A stretch of DNA of 64,000 nucleotides from Bin125 sp026705025 (lineage in GTDB: Bacteria; Chloroflexota; Dehalococcoidia; Bin125), in NCBI GenBank assembly GCA_026705025.1, contig JAPPBN010000003.1, positions 1 through 64,000 of the forward strand. The letters run 5' to 3'. A program made the position numbers and the translations under genes. Positions 52,458 to 60,753 of this stretch are shown in pieces; the stretch's first letter is position 1; each line of letters begins with the position of its first letter. The notes beneath the pieces are model-generated. The model did no database searches, was not told the DNA's origin, and saw only the letters and a list, made by a program, of their open reading frames with translations.

Positions 52458-53369
52458 ATGAGCTTGATGATGGAGTCCAACCTCGATTTGCCCAAGCACT
52501 CGGGCAAGGTTCGCGATATCTATGACCTCGGCGACCGGCTGCTGCTGGTCGCGACCGACCGCGTCTCGGCGTTCGACGTTGTCCTGCCCAATGGCATTCC
52601 CGACAAGGGTTGCGTGCTGACCCAGATGTCGGCGTATTGGTTCGACGCCACCGAGTCGGTCGTGCCCAATCACATGATCCGCGTGATCGACTCGACCGAT
52701 AATCCCGACCTGCCGGTGGCGCTCGGTCCCGAGTACATCGGCCGCTCGATGCTGGTGACCAAGGCCCAGCCGGTCAAGCTGGAGGCGATCGTGCGCGGCT
52801 ACCTGGCCGGTTCGGGCTGGGCCGAATACCAGCGCGACGGCACGGTCTGCGGGATTCCACTGCCACCCGGGCTGACCGAGTCGGAGCCGCTGCCCAACCC
52901 AATCTTCACGCCCTCGACCAAGGGCGAGGTCGGCGAGCACGACGAGAACATCACCTATGAGCAGGCGGTTGGGATCGTCGGCGCGGACGTGGCCAACACG
53001 GTCAAGGTACGCTCGATGGCGCTGTACACGTTCGGGCTGTCGCGGGCGCAGGAGGCGGGATTCTTCCTGGCCGACACCAAGTTCGAGTTCGGGGTCGCCC
53101 AGAACGACCAGGGCGAGGACGAGGTCATCCTGATCGACGAGGCGCTAACTCCGGACTCGTCGCGCTTCTGGGACGCCGAAATCTACAAGCCCGGCCAATC
53201 GCAGCCGTCCTACGACAAGCAGCCGCTGCGCGACTGGCTGACGGGTACCGGGTGGGACAAGGAACCGCCCGGACCGCCGCTGCCGGACGACGTCGTCGAG
53301 AACATCCGCAGCCGTTACCGAACCGCATACGAGCGCGTCACCGGCCGCGACCTGATTGTCGCCGGATGA
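52458..53369 (+). CDS. purC: Phosphoribosylaminoimidazole-succinocarboxamide synthase (SAICAR synthetase)
   Basis: Joins aspartate to CAIR in purine synthesis. 303 residues, the longer form of the family. S-G-K-V-R-D-I-Y near the start, A-T-D-R-V-S-A-F-D-V, V-R-G-Y-L-A-G-S-G-W, L-A-D-T-K-F-E-F-G and L-I-D-E-A-L-T-P-D-S-S-R-F-W are diagnostic. AGGAGG lies 10 bases before the ATG. purS follows 22 bases later. Confidence 0.97.
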   Translation: MSLMMESNLDLPKHSGKVRDIYDLGDRLLLVATDRVSAFDVVLPNGIPDKGCVLTQMSAYWFDATESVVPNHMIRVIDSTDNPDLPVALGPEYIGRSMLVTKAQPVKLEAIVRGYLAGSGWAEYQRDGTVCGIPLPPGLTESEPLPNPIFTPSTKGEVGEHDENITYEQAVGIVGADVANTVKVRSMALYTFGLSRAQEAGFFLADTKFEFGVAQNDQGEDEVILIDEALTPDSSRFWDAEIYKPGQSQPSYDKQPLRDWLTGTGWDKEPPGPPLPDDVVENIRSRYRTAYERVTGRDLIVAG

Positions 53370-53391
53370 TTTCGACCGCGATGCAGTACTA

Positions 53392-53646
53392 ATGCGGTAC
53401 AAAGCAGAAATCCATGTGACGCTGAAGCGGAAGGTCAACGATCCGCAGGGTCTCGCGATCCGCGGCGGCCTGCATTCACTCGGCTACGAAACAGTCGATT
53501 CCGTACGAGCCGGCAAGTTTATCGAAGTCTGGCTGGAGGCGGAGTCATCGAAGGAGGCGCAGCGTCTGGCGGACGAAATGTCGGATCAGTTGCTGGCCAA
53601 TCCGGTGATTGAGGATTACTCGGTGGCGATCAGGGAGGGGCCCTGA
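53392..53646 (+). CDS. purS: FGAM synthase subunit PurS
   Basis: The small subunit of the PurLQS-type formylglycinamidine ribonucleotide synthase, bridging the glutaminase and synthetase. 84 residues: Y-K-A-E-I-H-V-T-L-K, D-P-Q-G-L-A-I and the C-terminal N-P-V-I-E-D-Y fit. ATG 53392 gives the standard start. purQ and purL, usually adjacent, are not in this window; hisB follows on the other strand, with its stop directly abutting. Confidence 0.92.
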   Translation: MRYKAEIHVTLKRKVNDPQGLAIRGGLHSLGYETVDSVRAGKFIEVWLEAESSKEAQRLADEMSDQLLANPVIEDYSVAIREGP

Positions 53647-54234
53647 CTACTCGCTCAACGTTCCCTTGGTGCTCGGCGCGCCGGACTCTTCGACCACTCG
53701 CACGGCGTCGCGGAGGCAGCGAGCGAGCGCCTTGAACGTCGCCTCGATGATGTGGTGTTCGTTCTCGCCGGCGAGTTGGCGGACGTGGAGCGCTAGGCGG
53801 CCTTCGTGGGCGATGGTCTCGAGGATGTGCTTGGCCATCGAGGACGGCAGTTCGCCGATCATCGGGGCGGGGAAGTCGAGGTCGATGGCGGCGTAGGGCC
53901 GGCCGCTGAGGTCGAGGGCGACCTGGATCAGGGCTTCGTCGAGCGGCACGGTGCGGTCGGCGAAGCGGGCGATGCCGGCGCGGTCGCCGAGGGCTTCGTC
54001 GAAGGCTCGTCCGACGGCGATGGCGACGTCTTCGGAAGTGTGGTGAGCGTCGACGTGAAGGTCCCCGGTCGCTTGCACAGTGAGGTCGAAGCCGCCGTGC
54101 CGCGCCAGTTGGTGCAGCATGTGGTCGAGCATCCCGACGCCGGTCTCGACGGCGGCCTGGCCGGAGCCGTCGAGCTCCAGTTCGACGCGGATCGAAGTCT
54201 CTCCGGTCTCGCGAGTGACGGTTGCGCTGCGCAT
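53647..54234 (-). CDS. hisB: Imidazoleglycerol-phosphate dehydratase
   Basis: Sixth step of histidine synthesis. 195 residues. Two metal-binding repeats are visible: H-M-L-H-Q-L-A-R-H and D-A-H-H-T-S-E-D in the first half, H-V-R-Q-L-A-G-E-N-E-H-H in the second. G-M-L-D-H and F-K-A-L-A-R-C-L-R also fit. It is the single-function bacterial form, without a phosphatase domain. It is separated from hisC-hisD by about 3.2 kb of unrelated genes. Confidence 0.96.
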   Translation of the reverse strand: MRSATVTRETGETSIRVELELDGSGQAAVETGVGMLDHMLHQLARHGGFDLTVQATGDLHVDAHHTSEDVAIAVGRAFDEALGDRAGIARFADRTVPLDEALIQVALDLSGRPYAAIDLDFPAPMIGELPSSMAKHILETIAHEGRLALHVRQLAGENEHHIIEATFKALARCLRDAVRVVEESGAPSTKGTLSE

Positions 54235-54337
54235 GCGCCCACTGTGTCGCAGATGGCGGGGCTTGTCCAGTGCCGTCCTACACTGAAATCACGCGCATTC
54301 GGTTCAGAGCGGGGCAGAGAGCGCAGGCAGGGAACAT

Positions 54338-54763
54338 ATGGACCGTGCAGATCTGATTGACAAACTCAATATCGACCTCGCCGCCGAACTCGGCGCGATC
54401 GTCACCTACATCACCTACGCGGCGCGCGTCGATGGTCCGCATCGGCCGCAGTTGTCGCAGTTCTTCACCGCCGAAGTCAACGGCGAGCAGGTCCACGCGA
54501 CCTACCTGTCGAACAAGATCGTCTCCATGGGCGGCGAACCGACGACCGTTCCGGCCAGCGTGCCACTGCCGCAGGGCAACCGAGCCATGCTCGAAGAGGT
54601 GTTGAGCATGGAGCGGGATGCGGTCAGCCGCTACACCCAGCGGATCCAGGACGCCGAAGCCTACGGCGACATCGCGCTCAAGGTCACACTCGAAGACTTC
54701 ATCCGGGACGAAACCAGCCACGTCGAAGAGACCGAAGCGATCCTGCGTCACTGGGATTTGTAG
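54338..54763 (+). CDS. Ferritin-like / bacterioferritin-type protein
   Basis: 141 residues predicted to form a four-helix bundle. Di-iron ligand candidates are Glu in D-L-A-A-E-L-G-A-I, E-V-N-G-E-Q-V-H, E-V-L-S-M-E-R-D-A and D-E-T-S-H-V-E-E-T, matching the paired E ... ExxH pattern. It may store iron or act in oxidative protection; Dps-like or bacterioferritin-like grouping is unclear. The ATG follows AGGGAAC by 3-4 bases. Confidence 0.82.
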   Translation: MDRADLIDKLNIDLAAELGAIVTYITYAARVDGPHRPQLSQFFTAEVNGEQVHATYLSNKIVSMGGEPTTVPASVPLPQGNRAMLEEVLSMERDAVSRYTQRIQDAEAYGDIALKVTLEDFIRDETSHVEETEAILRHWDL

Positions 54764-54771
54764 GGCAGGCG

Positions 54772-55629
54772 CTACTGCGGCCGCTCGGTGCTCCGCTCTT
54801 CAACCGCGTAGAGCTCGTCCATGCCGGCCATGTTCTGGACCTCTCGGTAGAGCGACATGATCTCGTCGACGTCGCGGCCCGAGCTTCCGTCTGCGGCCAT
54901 ACTTCGATAGGCGTCACGCATCGCTCCGTAGGCGGCGACCTGTCCGGTGAAGGGGTCGATGAGAACGTTGAATCCGTGCTCGGCCAACATCGTTCGGTCG
55001 AGCCGGTCGGCCTGGCCCATCAGCGAGAGCGGTCCGCCGAGGACCCGGCCGGCTTCGGCAATCTGCTCGGGATCGCTGGCAAAGAGCATGAGCACGTCGG
55101 CGCCCGCCTCGCGGTAGGCGGCGCAGCGCTCGAGGGCGCGCTCGAAGGATTCGTTGCGGACGGCGCCGGTGCGGGCGATGATGATGAAGTCATCGTCGCG
55201 GCGGGCGTTGACGGCTTCGCGGACCTTGTCGACCATCATCTCGACCGGCACAAGGTGCTCGACGCCCTTGTGGTGATGGGCCCGCTTGGGCGCGACCTGG
55301 TCCTCGATCTCGATAGCGGCGGCGCCCGCCGCCTCGATCTCGCGGACGGCCCGTGTGGTGTGGAGGGCGTCGCCGAAGCCGACGCCGCCGTCGACGATCA
55401 GCGGGACGTCGGAGCGTGCGGTCACCTGTCGGGTCAGCCCTGCGACCTCGGTGATTGTCAGCAGTGCTTCGGAGACGGAGAGCTGAAATCCGAATCCGCC
55501 GCCGGAGAGGTAGGCAGCCTCGAAGCCGAGCGACTCGACGAGCCGGGCAGAGAGCGGGTCGAGGGCGACGGGCGCGAGGATGGGCTGTCCGGAGCGGACG
55601 AGGTTGGCGAAGGCGGCACGATCGGTCAT
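54772..55629 (-). CDS. Isocitrate lyase/PEP mutase family enzyme
   Basis: About 285 residues of the PEP mutase/isocitrate lyase barrel, cleaving or rearranging a C-C or C-P bond. Features: Y-L-S-G-G-G-F-G-F near strand 2, P-L-I-V-D-G-G-V-G-F-G, I-E-I-E-D-Q-V-A-P-K-R-A-H-H-H, I-I-A-R-T-G-A. The metal residues (V-D-G-G; E-I-E-D) are kept, but K-R-x-H replaces the lyase signature K-K-C-G-H, so methylisocitrate/oxaloacetate-type activity is uncertain. It overlaps the stop of the upstream CoA-transferase (ATGA), so both are likely one transcript. Confidence 0.86.
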   Translation of the reverse strand: MTDRAAFANLVRSGQPILAPVALDPLSARLVESLGFEAAYLSGGGFGFQLSVSEALLTITEVAGLTRQVTARSDVPLIVDGGVGFGDALHTTRAVREIEAAGAAAIEIEDQVAPKRAHHHKGVEHLVPVEMMVDKVREAVNARRDDDFIIIARTGAVRNESFERALERCAAYREAGADVLMLFASDPEQIAEAGRVLGGPLSLMGQADRLDRTMLAEHGFNVLIDPFTGQVAAYGAMRDAYRSMAADGSSGRDVDEIMSLYREVQNMAGMDELYAVEERSTERPQ

Positions 55630-56840
55630 TGCGGGTCTCCTTCGTCGAGCGAGACGACGCCGGCCTCGGCCAAACCGTCGATCTCCTCTAAGGTGCGGCC
55701 GATCAGTTCGAGGGCTTCTCGGGTGTGTTCGCCGATGGCGGAGGCTCCTCGCTTGAGGTGGATTGGGGTTCGGGAGAGGTGGACGGGGGAACCGGAGACT
55801 TTGATCCTCTTCTGCGACTTGGCGACGGGGAGGTCGGCGATCATTCGGCGTGCCTGGATGTGGGGGTCGTTGATGATTTCGGGCAGCGTATTCATCGGAG
55901 CGGCTATGCAGACGCCTTCGAGCTCGGCCTCCCACTCGGCGGTGGTGCGCTTCTTGAAGGCTTCGTTCAGGATCGGTTCGAGGTCGGCGTGGTGATCGGT
56001 GCGGTCGGGATTGGTCTGGAAGCGCTCGTCGTGGAGCAGGTCGTCGCGCTCGATCTTGGCGCAGAAGAGCTGCCAGTCCTTGACGCCTGCGATCACCATC
56101 CAGCCGTCGAGAGTCGGGAAGGCCTGGAACGGAGTGACCAACGGGTGCCGAGTACCAATCGGCCCCGGGACCTCGTCGGTGTTGGCGGCGCGGACGACGG
56201 CGTTCTCGAGCAATGCGACCTGAGCGTCGAGCATGGCGACGTCGACGTGCTGGCCCAGGCCGGACTGCTCCCGCTCGTGCATCGCAGCGAGCACGCCGAT
56301 CGCGGTGTACATGCCGCCGGCCATGTCGCCAATCGAGTAGCCGGGGCGGGCAGGCGGACCGCCGGGGTGTCCGGTGATGCTCATCACGCCACCCATGCCC
56401 TGGACGATCACGTCGACGGCGGGTCGGTGCTGATAGGGGCCGGTGTGTCCGAATCCTGACGTGGAGGCATAGATCAGGCGCGGATTCACGGCTGAGAGGT
56501 CGTCGTAGCCGAGGCCCAACCGCTTCATGGCACCGGGACGGAAGTTCTCGGTGAGGATGTCGATGCCGCCGGCCGATGGATCGATCAGGTCCTTGATGAT
56601 CCGCACTGCCTCGGGGTGCTTGAGGTCGAGTGTGACCGACTTCTTGCCTCGGTTGACGCTGAAGAAGTATGTCGAGACGCCGTGAACGTAGGGTCCCGCG
56701 CCCCGGTGCCGCTCGTTGGTCTCGACGTGCTCGACCTTGTAAACGTCGGCGCCGAGGTCGGTGAGGATCATCGAGCCGTAGGGCCCGGCGAGCGCCCAGG
56801 TGAAGTCGAGGATGCGGAGGCCTTCGAGCGGTCCGGGCAT
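55626..56840 (-). CDS. Class III (CaiB/BaiF) CoA-transferase
   Basis: 404 residues. Start L-E-G-L-R-I-L-D-F-T-W-A-L-A-G-P-Y, then L-G-A-D-V-Y-K-V-E, the catalytic Asp in S-I-G-D-M-A-G-G-M-Y, and S-G-L-G-Q-H-V-D-V-A-M. G-R-G-K-K-S-V-T-L-D-L-K is another family mark. It activates or transfers CoA to an acid whose next step may be the coupled PEP-mutase-family lyase; this pairing suggests an organic-acid catabolic pathway of unknown substrate. Confidence 0.92.
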   Translation of the reverse strand: MPGPLEGLRILDFTWALAGPYGSMILTDLGADVYKVEHVETNERHRGAGPYVHGVSTYFFSVNRGKKSVTLDLKHPEAVRIIKDLIDPSAGGIDILTENFRPGAMKRLGLGYDDLSAVNPRLIYASTSGFGHTGPYQHRPAVDVIVQGMGGVMSITGHPGGPPARPGYSIGDMAGGMYTAIGVLAAMHEREQSGLGQHVDVAMLDAQVALLENAVVRAANTDEVPGPIGTRHPLVTPFQAFPTLDGWMVIAGVKDWQLFCAKIERDDLLHDERFQTNPDRTDHHADLEPILNEAFKKRTTAEWEAELEGVCIAAPMNTLPEIINDPHIQARRMIADLPVAKSQKRIKVSGSPVHLSRTPIHLKRGASAIGEHTREALELIGRTLEEIDGLAEAGVVSLDEGDPQ

Positions 56841-56857
56841 GTCGGTCGCCTGTCTGT

Positions 56858-57418
56858 CTATTCGAGTTCGAGGCCCGGCGTGCCTGCTTCGAGCTGGACT
56901 CCGAGCGTGTTGAGGGCCATCGAGACGAGGTTGTACTGACCGGCGGCGAAGACGACGTCCATCATTTGTCGGGTGTCGTACTGTTCGGCCAGTTGATTCC
57001 AGGTCTCGTCGCTGAGGAAGGCGTCGGCGTGGAGTTCGTCGGCGGCTCTCAGGAGCGCGGCTTCGTGGGCAGTCCAGGCGTCGTGGTCGGGACCCTGCTT
57101 GACTCGCTCGACCTCCTCGAGCGAGAGTCCGGCTTGCTGGCCGATGCGTCGGTGCTGGCCGAACTCGTAGCCGGATCTGCAGTTCCAGCCCATGCGCAGG
57201 ATGATCAGTTCGCGCTCGCGTTCGGGCAGGGACGAACCGGCGAGGACGTGTCGGGCGAAGTAGCCCCAGGCCGACGACAACTCGGGATAGTGAGCGAGGG
57301 TGCGGGTGATGTTGAGCACCGGTCCGCCGCGCGCTTCGGCGCGTTCGAGTTGGGCCTTCGACTCACCCTCGGCCCTCTCGACAGTCAACGGTTGCAGTCG
57401 TGGTTCCGAAAGCCGCAT
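56858..57418 (-). CDS. Carboxymuconolactone decarboxylase family protein
   Basis: About 186 residues in the AhpD/CMD alpha-helical fold. The core motif is W-N-C-R-S-G-Y-E-F-G-Q-H with Cys and His; AhpD's second Cys is absent, as in many CMD relatives, so a disulfide-reductase role is unlikely. ATG 57418 is preferred because GGAGG lies 5 bases upstream; an ATG five codons earlier would place the ribosome site inside the gene. It precedes the CoA-transferase on the same strand. Confidence 0.82.
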   Translation of the reverse strand: MRLSEPRLQPLTVERAEGESKAQLERAEARGGPVLNITRTLAHYPELSSAWGYFARHVLAGSSLPERERELIILRMGWNCRSGYEFGQHRRIGQQAGLSLEEVERVKQGPDHDAWTAHEAALLRAADELHADAFLSDETWNQLAEQYDTRQMMDVVFAAGQYNLVSMALNTLGVQLEAGTPGLELE

Positions 57419-57480
57419 CGCGTCCTCCTGCATCCTGGCTCGACGTTGCCAAAGCGTGGGCAGGATAGAACGATCGAGTC

Positions 57481-58596
57481 TCAGAGCACCAAGCTGATGC
57501 GTTCGATCAGCGTGTTGAGCTGGTCGGCGCGGGGGATTGAGATGCGGAGGTGGTTCGTCAGCAGCGGGTCGCTGTAGGTGCGTGTGAAGACGCCGACAGC
57601 GGCCAATCGGTCATGAAGGTCACGGCCGGTGCCGATGGCGGGATCCACGTCAACCAGGATGTAGTTGGCGCTGGATGGCAGGGGAGCAAGGCCTTCGATG
57701 CTGAGTAGTGTGGCGTAGAGCTCTTCTCGCGTGCCGCGAATGGCATTGATCTGCTCTGCAATCTCGTCTACGTGGTCGACGGCCGCGATCCCGGCTATCT
57801 CGGCGGCCTGGTTGATGTTGTACGGCTGCTTGATCTTGATCAGGTCGGCCACGAGATCGGGGTGAGCCAACTCGTATCCAAGACGCAGGCCAGCGATGCC
57901 GGCCCATTTGCTGAACGTCCGCATGATGATCAGACGTGAGAACTCGGAGAGCAACTCCTGCGCGGAGGATTCGAATCCGGCGAACTCGATGTAGGCCTCA
58001 TCGAGCATGACTGTCGCGCCTCGAGCCAGGATGTCGCGGAGCAGGTCTCTGGGGACGAGATCGCCGGTGGGGTTGTTTGGCGATGTGAGCACGACGACGC
58101 ACTCTGCGGCGGCGCGGTCAACCACGCTCAACAACGCATCGGCATCAAGCGCGAATCCGTTGCCTCGAGGCGCTTCGACCAGCTTGAGTTCATTGACATC
58201 GGCGAGGAATGGATACATGCCGAATGATGGAGGGCAGGTGACGATGGAGTCGCCGGGCCGCAGCAAGGCGCGCAGCGTGAGGTCGAGCAATTCGTCGGCG
58301 CCGGCACCGGCGACGATCATGTCGCGGTCGAGACCGGTGTAGTGCGACAGCGCGGCGCGCAGCTCGGTCTGATTGGGGTCGGGGTAGATGGAGCCAAAGT
58401 GTGGATCGGCCAGGGCGGCTGACAGGGTGTCTCGCACCGACGGGTGGATGCCGTAGGGGTTCTCGTTCGCGTCCAGCTTGAGGCAATCCTCGAGCGCGAG
58501 CCCGGCAGCGGCGGCGCGTTCGGCGAGTGGAACGACGGGCGCGTAGCCCGGCAGCTGTGCGAGGTGCGGCCGGACCTGCGGAGGCTCAGAGGTCAT
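57481..58596 (-). CDS. hisC: Histidinol-phosphate aminotransferase
   Basis: A 371-residue PLP enzyme of histidine synthesis. L-D-A-N-E-N-P-Y-G near the start, Y-P-D-P-N, G-A-G-A-D-E-L-L-D, S-P-N-N-P-T-G, D-E-A-Y-I-E-F and M-R-T-F-S-K-W-A-G-I-A-G-L-R (PLP lysine) are diagnostic. It overlaps hisD by 4 bases (ATGA), so it is translated with it. Confidence 0.95.
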   Translation of the reverse strand: MTSEPPQVRPHLAQLPGYAPVVPLAERAAAAGLALEDCLKLDANENPYGIHPSVRDTLSAALADPHFGSIYPDPNQTELRAALSHYTGLDRDMIVAGAGADELLDLTLRALLRPGDSIVTCPPSFGMYPFLADVNELKLVEAPRGNGFALDADALLSVVDRAAAECVVVLTSPNNPTGDLVPRDLLRDILARGATVMLDEAYIEFAGFESSAQELLSEFSRLIIMRTFSKWAGIAGLRLGYELAHPDLVADLIKIKQPYNINQAAEIAGIAAVDHVDEIAEQINAIRGTREELYATLLSIEGLAPLPSSANYILVDVDPAIGTGRDLHDRLAAVGVFTRTYSDPLLTNHLRISIPRADQLNTLIERISLVL

Positions 58597-59954
58597 CGGT
58601 CTCGTCGCCGGCGTTCGAGCGAGCGTGCGTGGGCGTCGAGCTGTTCGGCGTGCGCGATCAGCTCGGCGTCGGCGGAGACCTCGTCGAGCAGGTCGTCGGC
58701 GACCTGGACGACGGTTGTGATCTTCATGAACTCGCCGACGTTGAGCGCCGAGGCGAAGCGGGCGGAGCCACCAGTCGGCATGACGTGCGATGGTCCGGCG
58801 ACATAGTCGCCCAGGGCTTCGGGCGAGGCTTCTCCCACGAACAGACCACCGGCGTTGTGTACATCACCGACGCGCTGATCCGCCTGGTCGACGACCAACG
58901 CCAGATGCTCGGGCGCGTACTCATTGGCGATGGCCAGCGCCTCGTCGAGGTGAGAAACGAATGCCAGACCGCCGCGATTGCGCAGGGCAGTGAGGGCAAT
59001 CTCGCGGCGCGGGAGGTCGGCAGTTTGGGCTGCCAGTTGGGTAGCGACCGAGCGCGCCAGGGCCTCGCTGGTTGAGATGAGAATTGGCGCGGCGAGGTTG
59101 TCGTGTTCGGCCTGCGCGAGGAGGTCGGCGGCGACGAGCTCGGGGTTGGCCGTTTCGTCGGCGATGATCATCGTCTCGGTCGGACCGTAGATCGCGTCGA
59201 TGCCCACCACTCCATAGAGGCGTCGTTTGGCGGCGGTGACGAAGCGGTTCCCAGGACCGAAGATCTTGTCGACGGCGGAAATCGACTCGGTACCGAAGGC
59301 CAGAGCGGCAATGGCCTGTGCGCCCCCGACCTTGTAGACGGTGTCAACTCCCGCGATCTCAGCGGCGACCAACTTGAGCGCGTTCACCCTGGCGGTTCCG
59401 GCCTCGGCGGGGACGGCGGGTGATGCGATGACGACCTCAGGCACCCCGGCGACCTGCGCCGGGATGGCAGTGTGAAGGACGGTCGAGGGGTACACGGCGG
59501 CCGTGCCCGGCACGTACAGACCGACACGGGAGAGCGGTCGGACGAGCTGACCGAGGCCGCCGGAAGAAAACGACTTTGCCGCGTGTGCCAGCTGCATCTC
59601 GTGGTAGCGGCGAACGCGGTCGGCGGCGTGCTGGAGGGCGGCAACGAGTTCCGCGGAGACTTCACTGCGGGCTTCCGCGAATTCCTCTTCTGACACGATT
59701 AGGCTGTCGGGGGCGGCGCCGTCGATTGCTTCCGCGATCTGAACCAAGGCAGCGTCTCCGCCGGTGCGGACCTGCTCGATGATCCGGCGGACGGCCTCCT
59801 CGAAATCCGGTTCGTCGTCGAAGAGGCGACGCAGGATCCGGCGTTCGACTTCGCTGAGTTCATCGTCATCGGGTCGGCGACGGGAGAGCAGTTGCGCTCG
59901 CGCGGCTTCAGCGCCGCGCCAAATCGGGATGTCGATGTCGGTGGCGTTCACCAT
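58593..59954 (-). CDS. hisD: Histidinol dehydrogenase
   Basis: Oxidises histidinol to histidine in two NAD-dependent steps; zinc enzyme, 453 residues. Motifs: G-L-Y-V-P-G-T-A-A-V-Y-P-S-T-V, G-G-A-Q-A-I-A-A-L-A-F-G-T, G-P-G-N-R-F-V-T-A-A-K and the H-L-A-L near residue 360. The C-terminal ~25 residues are extra and charged. Its ATG overlaps the stop of the upstream phospholipase-like gene (ATGA). Confidence 0.96.
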   Translation of the reverse strand: MVNATDIDIPIWRGAEAARAQLLSRRRPDDDELSEVERRILRRLFDDEPDFEEAVRRIIEQVRTGGDAALVQIAEAIDGAAPDSLIVSEEEFAEARSEVSAELVAALQHAADRVRRYHEMQLAHAAKSFSSGGLGQLVRPLSRVGLYVPGTAAVYPSTVLHTAIPAQVAGVPEVVIASPAVPAEAGTARVNALKLVAAEIAGVDTVYKVGGAQAIAALAFGTESISAVDKIFGPGNRFVTAAKRRLYGVVGIDAIYGPTETMIIADETANPELVAADLLAQAEHDNLAAPILISTSEALARSVATQLAAQTADLPRREIALTALRNRGGLAFVSHLDEALAIANEYAPEHLALVVDQADQRVGDVHNAGGLFVGEASPEALGDYVAGPSHVMPTGGSARFASALNVGEFMKITTVVQVADDLLDEVSADAELIAHAEQLDAHARSLERRRRDR

Positions 59955-60718
59955 CAGTCCGCGCCCAGCCAGTCGTTCAAGACGGATGCCGTGCGTTCGG
60001 CGGTCGATTCGAAGAATCCGTCGAGCGCGCTCTGCTCCACGTGGGTGAGGGTCTCGTCGAGAAGTTCCGGAATGTTCTCCATGAACTGACGCAGTCCCGT
60101 TTCACTCTCGATTCCGGCGCTCTTGAGGTGTCTCGAGGCGATGAAAGAAAAACGTTCCCAATCGGGCGGATGCTCGGTCATGGCGGCTGTGGTATCGCGC
60201 CAGCGCTCCAGCAAGGGTCGGTCGACGAACCCGGCGTCGATCTCAACAGCGGAACCGAACAGCGCGCGGCGTATCTGTTGCATCTGCTCGCCCGACTCGC
60301 GCTCGCGGCGGTCGAGTTCGTACTGCAGGACACGGTCGAGCAGGTTGGCGTGCGAGTTGCCGCCGAGCAGGGAACGAGAACCGAAGAACGGGCGGTAGAT
60401 CTGCAGGACGTACTCCTGATCCATGATCACGTGCGTGAGATAACCGGCGACCCAGGCGATGGTCTCGGTGTTGAGATTGGAGGGGTCGCGGAACGTCCGA
60501 TGAGAGCTGAAGAAGTTCTCGACGCAATCCTGGTGGCCGTCGTCGTATATGTCGAAGAAGTGTGTGCGCTCCCGGTCCCAGCGGGTCAGGACGCGAATGT
60601 CGGGGGTGGTCGCGCCCAGCAGATAGTCGCCATTTTGACCGTTGAGCGAGAGGCCGTCGGAGTTGATCTGTCCACCGGCGCGGACGGCAGCGATCATGTG
60701 GGTCACCAGCGGGGGCAT
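59954..60718 (-). CDS. Zinc-dependent phospholipase C-like protein
   Basis: About 254 residues of the zinc-dependent phospholipase C/S1-P1-like helical fold: P-P-L-V-T-H-M-I near the start, G-D-Y-L-L-G-A-T-T-P-D-I-R, T-H-F-F-D and G-Y-L-T-H-V-I-M-D carry the likely metal His/Asp residues. No signal peptide is present, which is unusual for phospholipase C, so it may act in the cytoplasm. The start at ATG 60718 follows GGAG; residues further upstream are Arg/Pro-rich shadow sequence. It overlaps hisD translation. Confidence 0.8.
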   Translation of the reverse strand: MPPLVTHMIAAVRAGGQINSDGLSLNGQNGDYLLGATTPDIRVLTRWDRERTHFFDIYDDGHQDCVENFFSSHRTFRDPSNLNTETIAWVAGYLTHVIMDQEYVLQIYRPFFGSRSLLGGNSHANLLDRVLQYELDRRERESGEQMQQIRRALFGSAVEIDAGFVDRPLLERWRDTTAAMTEHPPDWERFSFIASRHLKSAGIESETGLRQFMENIPELLDETLTHVEQSALDGFFESTAERTASVLNDWLGAD

Positions 60719-60753
60719 GATCGGAGTGTATCTCTCCTGCGTATTCTTGACGT

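Noticed and set aside
54772..55935. Long version of the PEP-mutase-family gene starting at 55935
   Set aside because: The first ~100 codons are Arg-rich and overlap the CoA-transferase coding sequence in another frame; ATG 55629 overlaps its stop and starts the conserved domain.
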